Below the pieces are notes generated by a model, which worked only from the letters and a program-made list of their open reading frames with translations, had not been told where the DNA came from and made no database searches. A DNA stretch of 64,000 nucleotides from Parus major (lineage: Eukaryota; Chordata; Aves; Passeriformes; Paridae). This document shows, one piece after another, positions 1 to 64,000 of the stretch (positions are counted from its first letter, which is position 1; every line of letters begins with the position of its first letter). The translations under genes and the position numbers were made by a program. The stretch covers positions 3,236,596 to 3,300,595 of the forward strand of contig NC_031771.1 of assembly GCF_001522545.3 (NCBI RefSeq), in the 5' to 3' direction.

Positions 1-2023
1 CCCCAGCTGGTTTCTGGCTGGTCTCCTGGACAGACAATATTTCAGTGTTGAAGAGAAAGCCCCATGTGGGGACAGAACATAGAAATAAGTATGTTGCAGG
101 AACAGTAAAATGCCTCATGCCATAGGATGTGGAAATACTTCTGTAAGAAGAGACAGGTAAAATTGCATATGGGAATTCACACCCAGCTTGGTAGCGACAG
201 GACCTCTATATCCCTGACAGCTTTTAAGCTCTAGCCTATGTCTGCAACCACCTTCAGCATCATTTTGCTATCAGACTTGAATTATATTCAACAGACATTT
301 TTTCTCATTACTAATCACCAAGTACAGCTCCAAATTTATACAAGGACCACATCAGAGTCCAAGTCCCGTAATGTACTAAGCCTGTGCCAAGTCTTTACAC
401 CATTCATGCTCAGCACTTCTTTAACCTCCCCATTCCACTGATGACAGCAAGCATTTTATCTGCTTGTTATGATTTCTGATGCTGCCTGAACTGTTACATC
501 TGTCATTAGGAGAATTTTTCCCCTGTAGGTTGTTATTTGCCTGTACATGATGTATTCCATGAACACCTTGAAGCACTGCCCAAGTCACCAAAAGATCCTG
601 ATCCTTAAATTTAGAATAGAGATGAAAAACAACCATGGAAAACATCCAGGTGGTATTTTTAGGATACATGAGTGAGAAAAATGGTCAGGCTTTCACACCA
701 ACTTCGAGAATGTGCTTTCACTAGAAATGCTTCTGGTATCATCATATGTGTCTGAAAATGGCCTTCTTTTGCCAAATGGCAGCTGGGGTTATTTTATTTA
801 CAATGTCTATAAACTGTTCCTGTTATTCTGGAGCTTTCCTCTGCTCATCAGGATATAGGATTCTTCACATGGTTAAGTGCAGTTCAAAGAAGATATGTGT
901 AGCAGATGAGGATGACTAAGCCTATGCTGTGTCTGTATCATCTCTATACTCTCACCTGCCATTAAATTCACATTTTTTGACTGCAAAGGAGAAAGAATGG
1001 GAAAATTACCGTCTAAAAAGAAAATGGAAGACGGGTACACAATATTTCTCTCCCTCATGCTCCGATTTTCTCTCTCTGCAACTGCTGTTTCATTCCCTGA
1101 AACCAAACTTTTATGAGAAGTTGCAGCTGATGCATAAGAAGTATTTCAGAAACTTCTCAAACGTTATCCTGAGTTATGAATCAAAAGCATCTCATCTGAC
1201 CTACACTGACTCCTGAAGGGAGACAGACTGGCTGGCAGCAGTGAAGCAAAATCAATGTTTCTCATAAATACAAATATGCATTTTCTAGGTTGTGCTCAGA
1301 TTCTTCAACATCACTGTCATTGTCACTGCTGACAATAACAAGTGGGTGCTCTGATAAATCATCACAGAAATGACAAATGGCTCCTCTGGGGTTATTTCTG
1401 TGTGATGGTGGGACACCTGATCACATCAGACTCTTGCACAGTGCAACACAAAGTCTGCATTATTTTATGAGAATGAGCAGTTCTGGTCAAGCCCATCTGT
1501 GCACAGCCCAAATGACCTCACTGCAACTGTACAAGCTCTGCTGCAGACACCTCAAACTGCCAATCATCTCAAAGGGACTTAAACCCTAATAATATCTATA
1601 AATCCAAACCTGGTTTAGCTTATTTCCCACTGGCATCTTGAAATTTGCACGTGCTCCCTGAAATGTGATGGAAAGCTTAAACTGAAGATTTCATGTTGTG
1701 TGTAGGTAAATTGCACCTGCTAGAAGAAGGATGTGAGTGGAGAGAACTCACTCTGAAAAGTAAGAATAGACTTAAACTCTGTTATCTAGCCCACTGCTCT
1801 GAAAGGAAATATTAAAGCAGATATTAATAAAGGGTGAAAGATAGAAGTTTTTACAATCCCCATCTCCCCTTTCCCATTGCAGTTAATTACAAGCTGAGGA
1901 CACCACTTACCTGACTGGTCACCTCTCTTGTATCAGCACACCAGGTGATTTCAGCCCTCAGAACAGAGCAGGATCTCTTGGAACCAGGGCCAAAGGACAG
2001 GATCTCACAGCAATGACCCGGGA

Positions 2024-2194
2024 ACAGGCAGTCCAGAGAAGCTGTGCCTGCCCCATCCCTGCAAGTGGTAAAGGCCAGGCTGGATGGGGCCCTGAGCAAC
2101 CTGGTCTAGTAGAAGGTGTCCCCGCCCATGGTATGGGGTTTGAACTTATAGGTCCCTTCCATCCAAACCTTTCTGGGATTCTATTATTCTATGA
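2024..2194 (+). mobile_element. CR1 LINE 3' end fragment
   Basis: Contains the CR1 3' UTR landmarks in order: aggctggatggggccctgag, caacctggtctagtagaagg, tgtccccgcccatgg, ggtcccttccatccaaacc and a terminal attctattattctatga. These families are abundant in birds and other sauropsids. 5'-truncated; no reverse-transcriptase ORF. Confidence 0.9.
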
Positions 2195-2451
2195 ACAATA
2201 CAGATTTTTCTCGTGCTCATGGACCTGGAGTAGCTCCCAGAAATTCTGCTATTATCTACTAGTACAGATAGTGGAACTGTCTTGGGGTGGTCATTAAACT
2301 TCTCTTACCCTTTTGTCAGCCCTGAGGTTGAAAGAAGTCACATCTGCAAAAATATATAATGGGACCTTTTGTTGTGTCCTAGGCTGTGGGTGTATGTTCT
2401 GTAGCATCACGTTTGAACCCAGTCACTGTAAAACCAAAACCTGGTACTTAC

Positions 2452-2552
2452 ATCTTCTCCATCATTCATCACCATCTCAAATCTCCCTTTGTCTGCCAGC
2501 TCAGAAAGATTCATCCAGCATCGAAACATCAGATCAGGTTCTTTCTCTTTTT
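2452..2552 (-). other. Candidate coding exon of unknown gene (weak)
   Basis: A 101-nt open segment between tgacctag and donor gtaagtacc. It reads KEKEPDLMFRCWMNLSELAD and on to FEMVMNDGED, a protein-like composition. It joins in frame with a 22-nt ATG segment at 5689-5710 and with an open 66-nt segment at 1911-1976. No family was recognised. The acceptor pyrimidine tract is poor, and matching donors are expected by chance in a region this size. Confidence 0.15.
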
Positions 2553-2885
2553 CTAGGTCAGTATCAGTGGCAAAAATAAAAAAGAAACCCAAATAACTCT
2601 GGGGTTGGGGTTTGTTCCTGATGATTTTTGGTGGTTTTCCCTTTTTTTTTCTTTGCCTTTTTTCTGGATGCACAAATACAATGCAGTGCTAATATTTTAC
2701 AGCTGTCTTACCTTTGAACTGCTGACAGATGCAGGAAGCCAGGTTTGGCTATAATATAATTAACTAGTGTGACATGAAGAACTTCCAGGATATTCCTGCT
2801 CTGTGAGGACAGCAGTGTGTGGCTGCTGCCCTCCATTTGACTACTGCCCTCACAACAGTGTGGTGATCCTTTCATCAGATTTGGT

Positions 2886-3016
2886 AAGTGCTGCAGAATT
2901 CCAGCTGCCAGGATGGATGTGAACCTGGGAAGTGCTGCAGAATTCCAGCTGCCAGGATGGATGTGAACCTGGGAAGTGCTGCAGAATTCCAGCTGCCAGG
3001 ATGGATGTGAACCTGG
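2886..3016. repeat. Tandem repeat, three copies of a 44-bp unit
   Basis: Three near-perfect copies starting at 2886, 2930 and 2974 of a unit beginning aagtgctgcagaattccagc. It is a minisatellite in the downstream flank. Overlapping open frames are repeats of the unit and not evidence of a gene. Confidence 0.95.
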
Positions 3017-4932
3017 CTTTTCAGAGAGCTCACCTGGGGGTAGTGCCAGGCAGCGAGGAAGCACAAGACTCTCTGAGCTCTCCTTATAATTCTGGCTATA
3101 AATCCTTCACAGGCAGCCTGCAATCACTGTCCTTCAGGGAAGGAAACTCACCCTCGGACCTAGAAGTCCCTGTCATCCACTAACTTTGTGGCCTTGGGCA
3201 AATGACACACTGCCAGGATTTTAGGCTGAAAGCAGGGAGGAGATGCAGCGACACCACGAGGAGTAATTAGCTAATGCTTTTAAAAAGCTCCCAATCAGAC
3301 ACCAGGGCACTGCTCCCAGGAACACTGTCTTGTTCCACCAGGCTGCATCCTGAGAACGGGGCTCACATGAAAGGGAGACACAAAAAAGAAGAGGCAAAAA
3401 ATAAGGAAGATGGGGGAGTGGAGTTGCAGACACACAAGAAAACGATTCATTCCAAGGAGTGGCACACGTTGTTTTCAATGCAATAAATGCTATGTGGTAA
3501 GAACCTCAGGGTTTCATGTGGGAGGAAGATGAGAAGGAAGGCAGGGCAGGAGCAGTAGGCAAGGCAAGAGGTGAGCATCCAAAGGATGAAGAAGGAGAGA
3601 AGCCTCCACCCGCTGTCTCCCTCTTGCCACCAAAACGCTCAGATCTTTGTGCCAGCTACTCCTCCTCAGAGACGAGTAGTGTGAGCTGCTGAGACCTCTT
3701 AATGAAAGCTCTACTCCTCAACCCCCGGCTCTTCCACTCTCCCAAATATCCCCCTTACATCCTTTTGGCAGGCAGTGTAAGACTCGTGGGATGTAAAGTA
3801 GCTCTGCCTTGTCATGTGTGAAAAGCTGGTCTTAACTGGGAAGCTGTTTATAGAAAGGTGTGAATGTGGTGAGACACAAATACCGAGATCCCCACTCAGC
3901 TACAGAGGAGAGAGTAAACATTCAGCACACCTCAATGTCCCAACCTTGCAAACCCACTGCAAAGGAGGGATCAGCGAAGCACCAGGGCCTTTGAGACCTC
4001 ACTTTTCCCATCTGATCACATATTGAAATCCTCAAACTCATCCATTTATTTAAGAAAAGAGACTTGTAATATTTCTTGCTTTCAGCTTTGGCTTAATTAG
4101 CCCCTGGCATATTTTAGTCTTTGGGGCACCTTCGCTTGACAATGCACAGGGAAAGAGATCTTTCCTGCTGTTGTCAGGCAGATTTTGACCATTTAAAAAA
4201 AACCAAACTGCATCCAAACAAAAATTAGATCTTTCCCTAGTAATTTTTCAGTGAAAAACTGGACAAAAACTCATTCATTCAGTAGTTCTGGCACTGACCT
4301 TGCACAAGGAATGCACGCTCAGATTCCAGGCCTGAATGCAAAAGGGCAAAACCTCCTGCTCGTGTCTCCCAGATCCCTGTCAGTGGATCCAGGCCCTGAA
4401 ATCAACCTGCTGCTGCTGTGCTTATCTGGCTCCATCACAGAGAAAGTAACTATTTATACACAGTGCTTTGGTCACAACAGGAGATTGCCAGGGTGTCTCC
4501 AAAACCAGAGCCCACAATGATGTGCCAACACCCTCTCAGATGCTGGAAAGTAGTTCATAGTCCCAGGTTCTTCAACATACTTGGAGCCTATTTAAGCCTT
4601 TAACAGAAGGTAATTTTGTTCATTGCCACAGAATCCCTGAATCCACAAGCTCTCCAGGGTTTGGAGAGAGGGTGTGAACACAGAATAGCACACAAAGAAT
4701 AGCAATGAAGGGCTGGAAATGGGAATTGCCACATCAGTCACAAGTGCACAGATCTACACCATATCCTCCAGGCAGCTCAAGGCCAGCCAGAGGATCAGAA
4801 ACAAAGCCTGCAAACAGAAGGCTGGCCATGCTACCAACCCCTCTTACTGTACAAGTGCTCTACTGTGTCCAAAATCCTGTTTAGAGTAACTTTTCAGTAA
4901 GATTGGATGCACCTTTCATTGGGTGAATTGGA

Positions 4933-4996
4933 CAGGGAATTGGACTAGGTGATCCCCACAAGTCCCTTCCAACCCCAAACATACCGTTTGTGATTT
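4933..4996 (+). mobile_element. CR1 LINE 3' end, short fragment
   Basis: Matches the last part of the CR1 3' UTR: ttggactaggtgatcc, agtcccttccaacccc and gtttgtgattt. Only about 65 bp is recognisable. Confidence 0.8.
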
Positions 4997-5716
4997 AAGG
5001 AGCACTGTTTTGTGGGGGTTTTACATGGAGGTTGCTATGAGACAAGAATGCAAAGCTGTCAATTTTTCATAGAACATGTATTACCTGTCACTAATCTCCT
5101 TTCCAACCAATTCCCAAATTACTTTAATAAACCATCTTTCTCATTTACTAAATTATATTACTTAAAAGTATCTATTTTCAATCAAAGCCAAAAGAATACC
5201 CATGTGACAGTGCAAATGTCCATAAGGTTAAATTCCATAAGCCTTCCTGTGTTGGTGGAGGATTGATTTGAACTACTGGAATAAGAAATGTGCACCTTTA
5301 CAATTCTGATTGTCTCTGTCTTGGTTGGATGATCCAGTGCCTTGATGATTTAAAATTTTGATAATGTGGTGGGATAGAAACAAGACTTTTCAATCACACT
5401 TACTTGTATTTTTTTTCTTTGTAAAGACTTGGGAGTTGAGGTATCCACTTGAGAAACTTCATTCATTCATGAAGGTTTTCCTTAACTCTATTTGCTACAA
5501 TGAACAAGGCAGGCAAATTTAGGCACGGCCCCGTTTTTGTGCTTTACTTTCTGGAAAGTTTTGCTCAGAAAAAAAACCCCAGAAATCACCACTTTTACCT
5601 AGGGAGCAGACATTCAGGTGCCCATTTTGTCTGAGCAACTTCCCCAAGTACCTTAAATCGAACTCCTGCTTCTGGTTCTGGTACTTACCTCTCTTTGGAG
5701 CACAGGACATGGCAAT

Positions 5717-5814
5717 GGTTCTGTATGATGTTTAATTCAGTTGCTTTCTTGCTCTAACATGACAGGGTTCTGTATGATGTTTAATTCAGTTGCTTTCTTG
5801 CTCTAACATGACAG
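5717..5814. repeat. Tandem duplication, two copies of a 49-bp unit
   Basis: Two identical copies beginning ggttctgtatgatgtttaat at 5717 and 5766. The identity implies a recent duplication or an assembly artefact. Confidence 0.95.
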
Positions 5815-7027
5815 AGGGGAGTGCTTGGGAACACCCTCTTCGCCATCCCTACTAAAGGTTTGTGTTTAGGTGCCAATGTGCAGCAATACCTTTATCAAAT
5901 GAGCTGGGTGGCCCCCAAAGGCAGGCTCTTACCTCCATTCCCTGGCTGGCTGTTGCAAGCAGAGTCCCTTGGTGTTACTCAAGATCCTGTGAGTGTCACC
6001 ACCCTGGGCAGCTGTCCTCTCTGAGAGCCAGCCCTGGATACCTCAGCAGGGTGGGAAAAGGAGTGGCAAGAGAGCTGAGCAGTCTCTTCTTCCCCAGGGC
6101 CGTTCTGTTTGCCATGAGCTCTCTCCCAATGCAGTGGGCTGTGTATTAATAAATTAATGCTCCCCTCTGCCCTGCACCAGCTTGCTGGCTCCTGGGAATT
6201 ACCTGACAGTGACCAGGAGACTTGGTGGCAGACACTGCTGCCACTCCTGCCCTGACATGGAACAGCGCCTTTCCATTATGGGCTGATGTAAGAGGAGAGC
6301 AGAAGTAAGAGCAAGGCCCTCGGCTGTAGTGAGGTGTGTCAGATTGCTGATCAATGCTGTGCTGCAATTTAACACAACTTTCCAGAGGGAGGCTGTGCAC
6401 ACCCAGCCCTTGCTATTTCAAGGAAACATCCCTGTCTTAACCACTTCTCACATTTAGCCATTTAACTTTGTTAACTGTTTAGAGGTCACTGTGAAGAAAA
6501 AGGTTATACAGGCCTAATTCCCATTAGTTCCTAAGATGGTCCAGCCCCGCAGCTGGGTTCTGGCAACAGCTTTGAAGAAAGAATGTGACATTTCTGTAAC
6601 ACAGAAACACTGCTCTTCTATCTCTTTGCCTTGGAAATCCTGTTTTCTTCCAGCTTGTCTGTTTTTTACACCGATTTTCTTCCCCCACCCCAACTCTGAT
6701 TAAATGTTCTCCTCCTCCCCAAACTCAAGTGGCCTGGGCTGGGTCTGGACAAGAACATGCTGGAACAGGCAGCCCTGGCACTGCCTCTCTGCAGTGTGCA
6801 GCACACAGAATTCCTGCCGCCTCCTCCTCCTTCCACAGGCACGCTGCCTTGGAAGCAGATCCTGCAGCCTGTCCTGCTCAGCCACAGGGATCTGTGCTAG
6901 AGAGGGAGGGAAGGCTTCCAGTCTACTCTGTGTAGCTTTTTTTTCCTGTGAGGCTTGGACAGGCTGCAGAATTACTAAATCTCTGCTTTTGTGAGGATCC
7001 AAACCTCCCTATAATCTGTACAGGGGT

Positions 7028-7139
7028 GTCAGCCCATGGGCCTCCCTGCAGGAACCAGGGCTTTAGCAGTCAGACCTCACAGCGTCAGCCCATGGGCCTC
7101 CCTGCAGGAACCAGGGCTTTAGCAGTCAGACCTCACAGC
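7028..7139. repeat. Tandem duplication, two copies of a 56-bp unit
   Basis: Two identical copies beginning gtcagcccatgggcctccct at 7028 and 7084. It is the third short tandem duplication within 4.3 kb of the flank. Confidence 0.95.
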
Positions 7140-8480
7140 ACCCAACTCCAGTTCGGCCACATCTGTCTTGTACCAATAATCTGTAGGGAAGAAAGAAGCT
7201 GAAACTCCTGAAGCAATGTGGATCAATTCCTCAATGACTACAGTTAATTTTTTGACTAATGGTGTTTTCTTATGCTGGGTTATATAAAAAAGTATGACTG
7301 CAGAAATTTAAGAAGAAAGAAAAGCTGCTAGAACCATGAAGTAATTCTGTTTTCTGAAAGAACAGCCCAAGGAAATGATAAATTACCAAGGATTAATAAC
7401 TCACTGAAGAAACAGTAAAGTTAATCCTAGATACAATGAACTCTGGATGTAACACACAGCCCTGGGAGATGTTACTTTTATTCAATGTGTCCTGGGAGGC
7501 CCTTTTTAGAAAACAGAATCCATCTGATTACTTCAGGTATATGCACAGGGTATATTCAAGACCCAGGAAATGGTAATTTTCAGGCCCTGAAATATTGTGT
7601 TCCTTGCTCACATTAAAAAGTGAATAAACGAAAGCACTGGGTTCCTTCAGCTCAGAACAAACAGCCTCTTCTCGTGCACTCCTAAACAGAAAACAGTATT
7701 ACAAAGCCACCAGGAGGCAGCAGATTAAAATATTTGTGCTATAAAGAACAACCATTAAAAAACCCAAACCCTGCCCCTCTCCCAAATCTTCAATCTGATA
7801 TGGAGGAAATGTGTTCTCCCAGCCCCCTGATGACCATTTTGCTTTATCCACTGATCTCTATTCTCTGCATACCTGAAATCAGTAGCGATTCCACTGCTGT
7901 CAAACAGCTTTATGTAGGAGCATGGTTAAAATGGAAATCAAACTGATTTCTGGAATAGCACTGAGTGGAAAAAAAATGAGCAAAAGAAGTAGGTAAAAGC
8001 GATATGACAAAATATAAAACCTCCCAACAGATTAAACCACCTCTGGGGTTTGCTGAAAAATTCCAGCCCCCTGAGCTCTCTCCTGACTACCTTCTTTTGT
8101 TTACAGAATGCCACCCAAGAAGAAGCACTGGAATTGTGACCAACCCAGGACAGGCTCTGGCTCCCTGCCACACCAACGCCGCTGCTCCAGCTACGCTGCC
8201 CTGGCCCCCGTCCAGCTCTGCATTCCCTGACCCAGGAAAGCTGCAAGTTGTTTCCTGTCCATCGTCCTCCTTTTCTGCTGGTATAAAAAACTGTCATCAG
8301 TTGTGGCTCAGCATGGTTTAAGACAGCCTGAGATCACTACAGACATATATGTAAGCTTTTAAACTGGCACATTGCTTAAAATCCTAATTATTTATAGACA
8401 TAAACGCATTTTGTATTTCTATATCTATGTTTTTATATCACTACATATATTTTATGGTATTATATGGCATTACATAGCAT

Positions 8481-8520
8481 AATAATAAAAGTAGTATTAA
8501 TAATAATAACAACAATAATA
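8481..8520. repeat. AAT-type microsatellite
   Basis: Imperfect (AAT/AAC)n array just beyond the CAMK2D 3' end. Confidence 0.8.
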
Positions 8521-8879
8521 GTAACTGCTCTTACAGAGTCTTGTGTTACAGGCTGAACATAGATATGAAACACAGTGGGGCAGCAACAGAGATGTTGGAA
8601 CTACCTAAAACATTTCTATATATGGCTCTACGAGTCCAAGGTATGTGCACAGTCCCCCAGCAAAGCAGGGCATGAGCAGTGTGCAATCAGCCCCAGGAAA
8701 GGCACTTGGCAACCAGCCCAAGGATAAACCACAACAGCAAAGACTCGTGATTTCAGAACCAAAATTCAGCTCCTAACAAAGTGCACTGGTGCCTCTGGTG
8801 TCTGAATTCAAACAAGACACTACACATTTTCCACTGCAAAGATCACGATTAATTGGGAAAGTAAAACGCAAGCACAGTG

Positions 8880-62146
<53,267 letters not shown>

Positions 62147-64000
62147 CTATGGAAAGGGGGAAGAAAAGATAAACACCAGTCACCTTTTCCATGTCTTTGA
62201 TGGGGGGGGTTATAATTCTACAGCAGAGCTGATATTGCATCTCTCTGTTCTCAGCTGTGGGGTTTGTTTTCAACTCCCTACCCTCAGAATCACCTTTTCC
62301 ATAGCTCTTAACTTTGCTGATGTCATATAACCTTTTTCTCAGTGCTATTACATCTTAGAAGTTGTAAATAAAACAAGATGAGGAAAAACCACCGCAGTAA
62401 GTCACAAATTTCAGCAGAGTAACAACCTTTCAGGGCCTGCTAACAATTCTTCACACATACCATGAAGAGCTGCAAAGAGAGAAATCTCCTGGCCAGCCTA
62501 GAACATCCTAATTAAGCCCCTGTGCCATGTTTACATACTCCTTTCTGTGTCTCTATCTAAAGCTTTCACTATGAATGTGCTAATGAGTTGCAGAATCTTC
62601 CCCTCAGATTTTAAGAATTCACACCACATTGTGGTACAATTATGAATTAAGCCCTGTGGTTTTCCTTAATTATTTTAAATGAAATTGCAATTTTCAGAAG
62701 TAATACAGGAAGCTTTGTCAGTAGTTTGATCCAAATAATTATCACTTATAGAATCAAATGAAAGTCAGGGTACCCTAAAAGTGATCTGTGTTCAAAGCTG
62801 AGCTGAGGAAGAAAGTGTAGAAGAAAAGCAATTTCAGATCTCCCCAGATGGTAACTTTCTGTATTAATCATTTTTTATACATGACAAACAAACATGACTT
62901 TTTAACTTAATAATATTTAGCCCAGAGAAACATCTTGTGTTTACACAATACTGAAGAGAAAACCAGCTCTTGGCTGACTCAGTGTGCAGAGCTCATGATG
63001 ATTCACAAGAGCCAAGTAGGTCTAAATCAGAGTTTGTGGTTTTGGCTGGTTCTGTATTTCAGATTACTCCATGTTTTTATGAAGGGCCAGCCAACATCAC
63101 TCTCCACCCTCCCAAAAAAACCCCAAATCAGCTTTCTGTCTGCTTGCACTGACCTGAGCTTTCAACACCCCAAAATGTCTTTAAAGCAAACCAAATGTGG
63201 GATGAGACACCACGTACCAGCTTAGAAGAGCATCCTCACATTCCCAGCTGAGGACAGAGATCCCTAAAACATCTGGCTGCTGGGCACATTGCTTTGTACA
63301 GCAGCATCAAAGATACTGCTCATGAAATGGGATTTAGTACAGACCCTTGGGGATGTCACAGATGCTACACAGCCCTAAATCTGTACAATTTGGAGTGCAG
63401 CTGGTCTGCTTTGTGTATACATCTCCAAAAAAGTTTACAGCTCTTAAAGCTTCGATACACAGCAAATGATACCTTTTGCTAGGGAAGTCCTGTTCATGAA
63501 ATAGATTAGTAAGAATGCAAAGCATGGCTTTTTCAATTCAGAGCAATATTCTCCTCTGTCACATCCCTGTTACCAAGCAGGCCAGGATGGCACCACAGGA
63601 AGAGGCTTCTCTAGCTTTGGTGTCTACCTCAAGCAGGAGGTGCTCTCGCTTTGTCACTTCCTTCTCTAGAAAGGACTTGGTTCCAAGTGCCTGCAGGAGC
63701 ATGGATCCGCCCTTCAGGACTAGAAAGAGGCTGTTATTTGAGATGATGGAAGATGTGCTGCTCAGCCTGGGGAGCTTAATTCCTTGCTAGCCAAACTGGA
63801 GTCTGACGTCTTCAAAGATATCTTCAAGGATCACATTCTTTCTTTTCCTTTCCTCCCAAATGCCTGAATCACAGAAGTGAGATGGAACAAATCCTTCTCT
63901 GAATCAGGATCATATGCCTCTGATTGTTTCTGAAAAGGAAAACAGGCTGAGGCAGCCAGGGAAGATGGGAGCTGCCTTTTGGCAAGTGCTTGTGTTGGCA
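62147..64000 (-). other. Intron 3, 3' part
   Basis: Intronic sequence up to the window edge. Exon 3 (segment ending HPNIV) is not present in any frame. Confidence 0.8.

Larger units (their letters stand above)
1..8879. other. Flank downstream of CAMK2D: no confident gene
   Basis: Apart from two CR1 fragments, three tandem duplications and the weak candidate exons noted separately, nothing recognisable was found. All open frames are under 125 codons and without familiar motifs. In mammals the next gene on this side is ANK2, transcribed towards CAMK2D; no ankyrin-2 coding sequence was recognised here. Confidence 0.6.

Noticed and set aside
2708..3123. Two repetitive minus-strand frames of 82-118 codons
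   Set aside because: They are translations of the 44-bp tandem repeat.
8004..8321. 105-codon plus-strand frame preceded by an acceptor-like ttgtttacag; considered as an ANK2 3' exon
   Set aside because: No ankyrin-2 motif was recognised, the opposite strand is equally open, and the composition is Pro/Ala-rich as expected by chance.

Overview
This is vertebrate nuclear DNA, most likely from a bird. The coding sequence is split into short exons separated by AT-rich introns. The interspersed repeats are CR1 LINE 3' ends of the avian/reptilian type, and introns are compact (0.3-10.6 kb). There are no bacterial-style genes, operons, CRISPR arrays or rRNA genes. One gene dominates: CAMK2D, the delta subunit of Ca2+/calmodulin-dependent protein kinase II, on the minus strand. 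It runs from exon 4 at 62146 down to the terminal 3'-UTR exon ending near 8.88 kb. Exons 1-3 and the promoter lie beyond the right edge.

Layout, right to left in the direction of transcription. Exons 4-10 (62.1-42.4 kb) encode most of the kinase domain. Exons 11-13 (41.8-37.2 kb) encode the autoinhibitory and calmodulin-binding segment. Three in-frame variable linker exons follow: nuclear-localisation KRKSSSSVQMM at 35.7 kb, the INNK exon at 31.8 kb and the EPQTTV exon at 30.2 kb. Exon 17 is at 27.5 kb, and exons 18-20 (16.9-14.8 kb) encode the association (hub) domain. The terminal exon (10914 to about 8880) begins C-TAA, giving the short C-terminus ...TVPIN and a 2 kb 3' UTR. The region 1-8880 is the downstream flank; no known gene was recognised there. 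It holds two CR1 fragments, three small tandem duplications and a weak set of candidate exons.

Two observations stand out. (1) Exon 6 is present twice, 878 bp apart. One copy (53183-53255) encodes the usual delta sequence [17 protein letters not shown]. The other (52232-52304) encodes [17 protein letters not shown], as in CaMKII alpha and beta. Both are 73 nt, have the same phase and intact splice sites. Including both, or neither, runs into a stop in exon 7, so they read as mutually exclusive exons. UGCAUG (RBFOX) motifs sit downstream of the delta-type exon and inside the 3' splice site of the alpha/beta-type exon. (2) A solo ERV LTR (15058-15595, TG...CA) is flanked by a 6-bp target duplication. 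The duplicated hexamer is the 3' splice site of exon 20 itself. The insertion therefore kept the AG, replaced the upstream polypyrimidine/branch region with antisense LTR sequence, and left a second copy of the old acceptor 544 nt upstream.

Coordinates of exons were set by hand from reading frame, splice consensus and known CaMKII exon lengths. No alignment or search was run.
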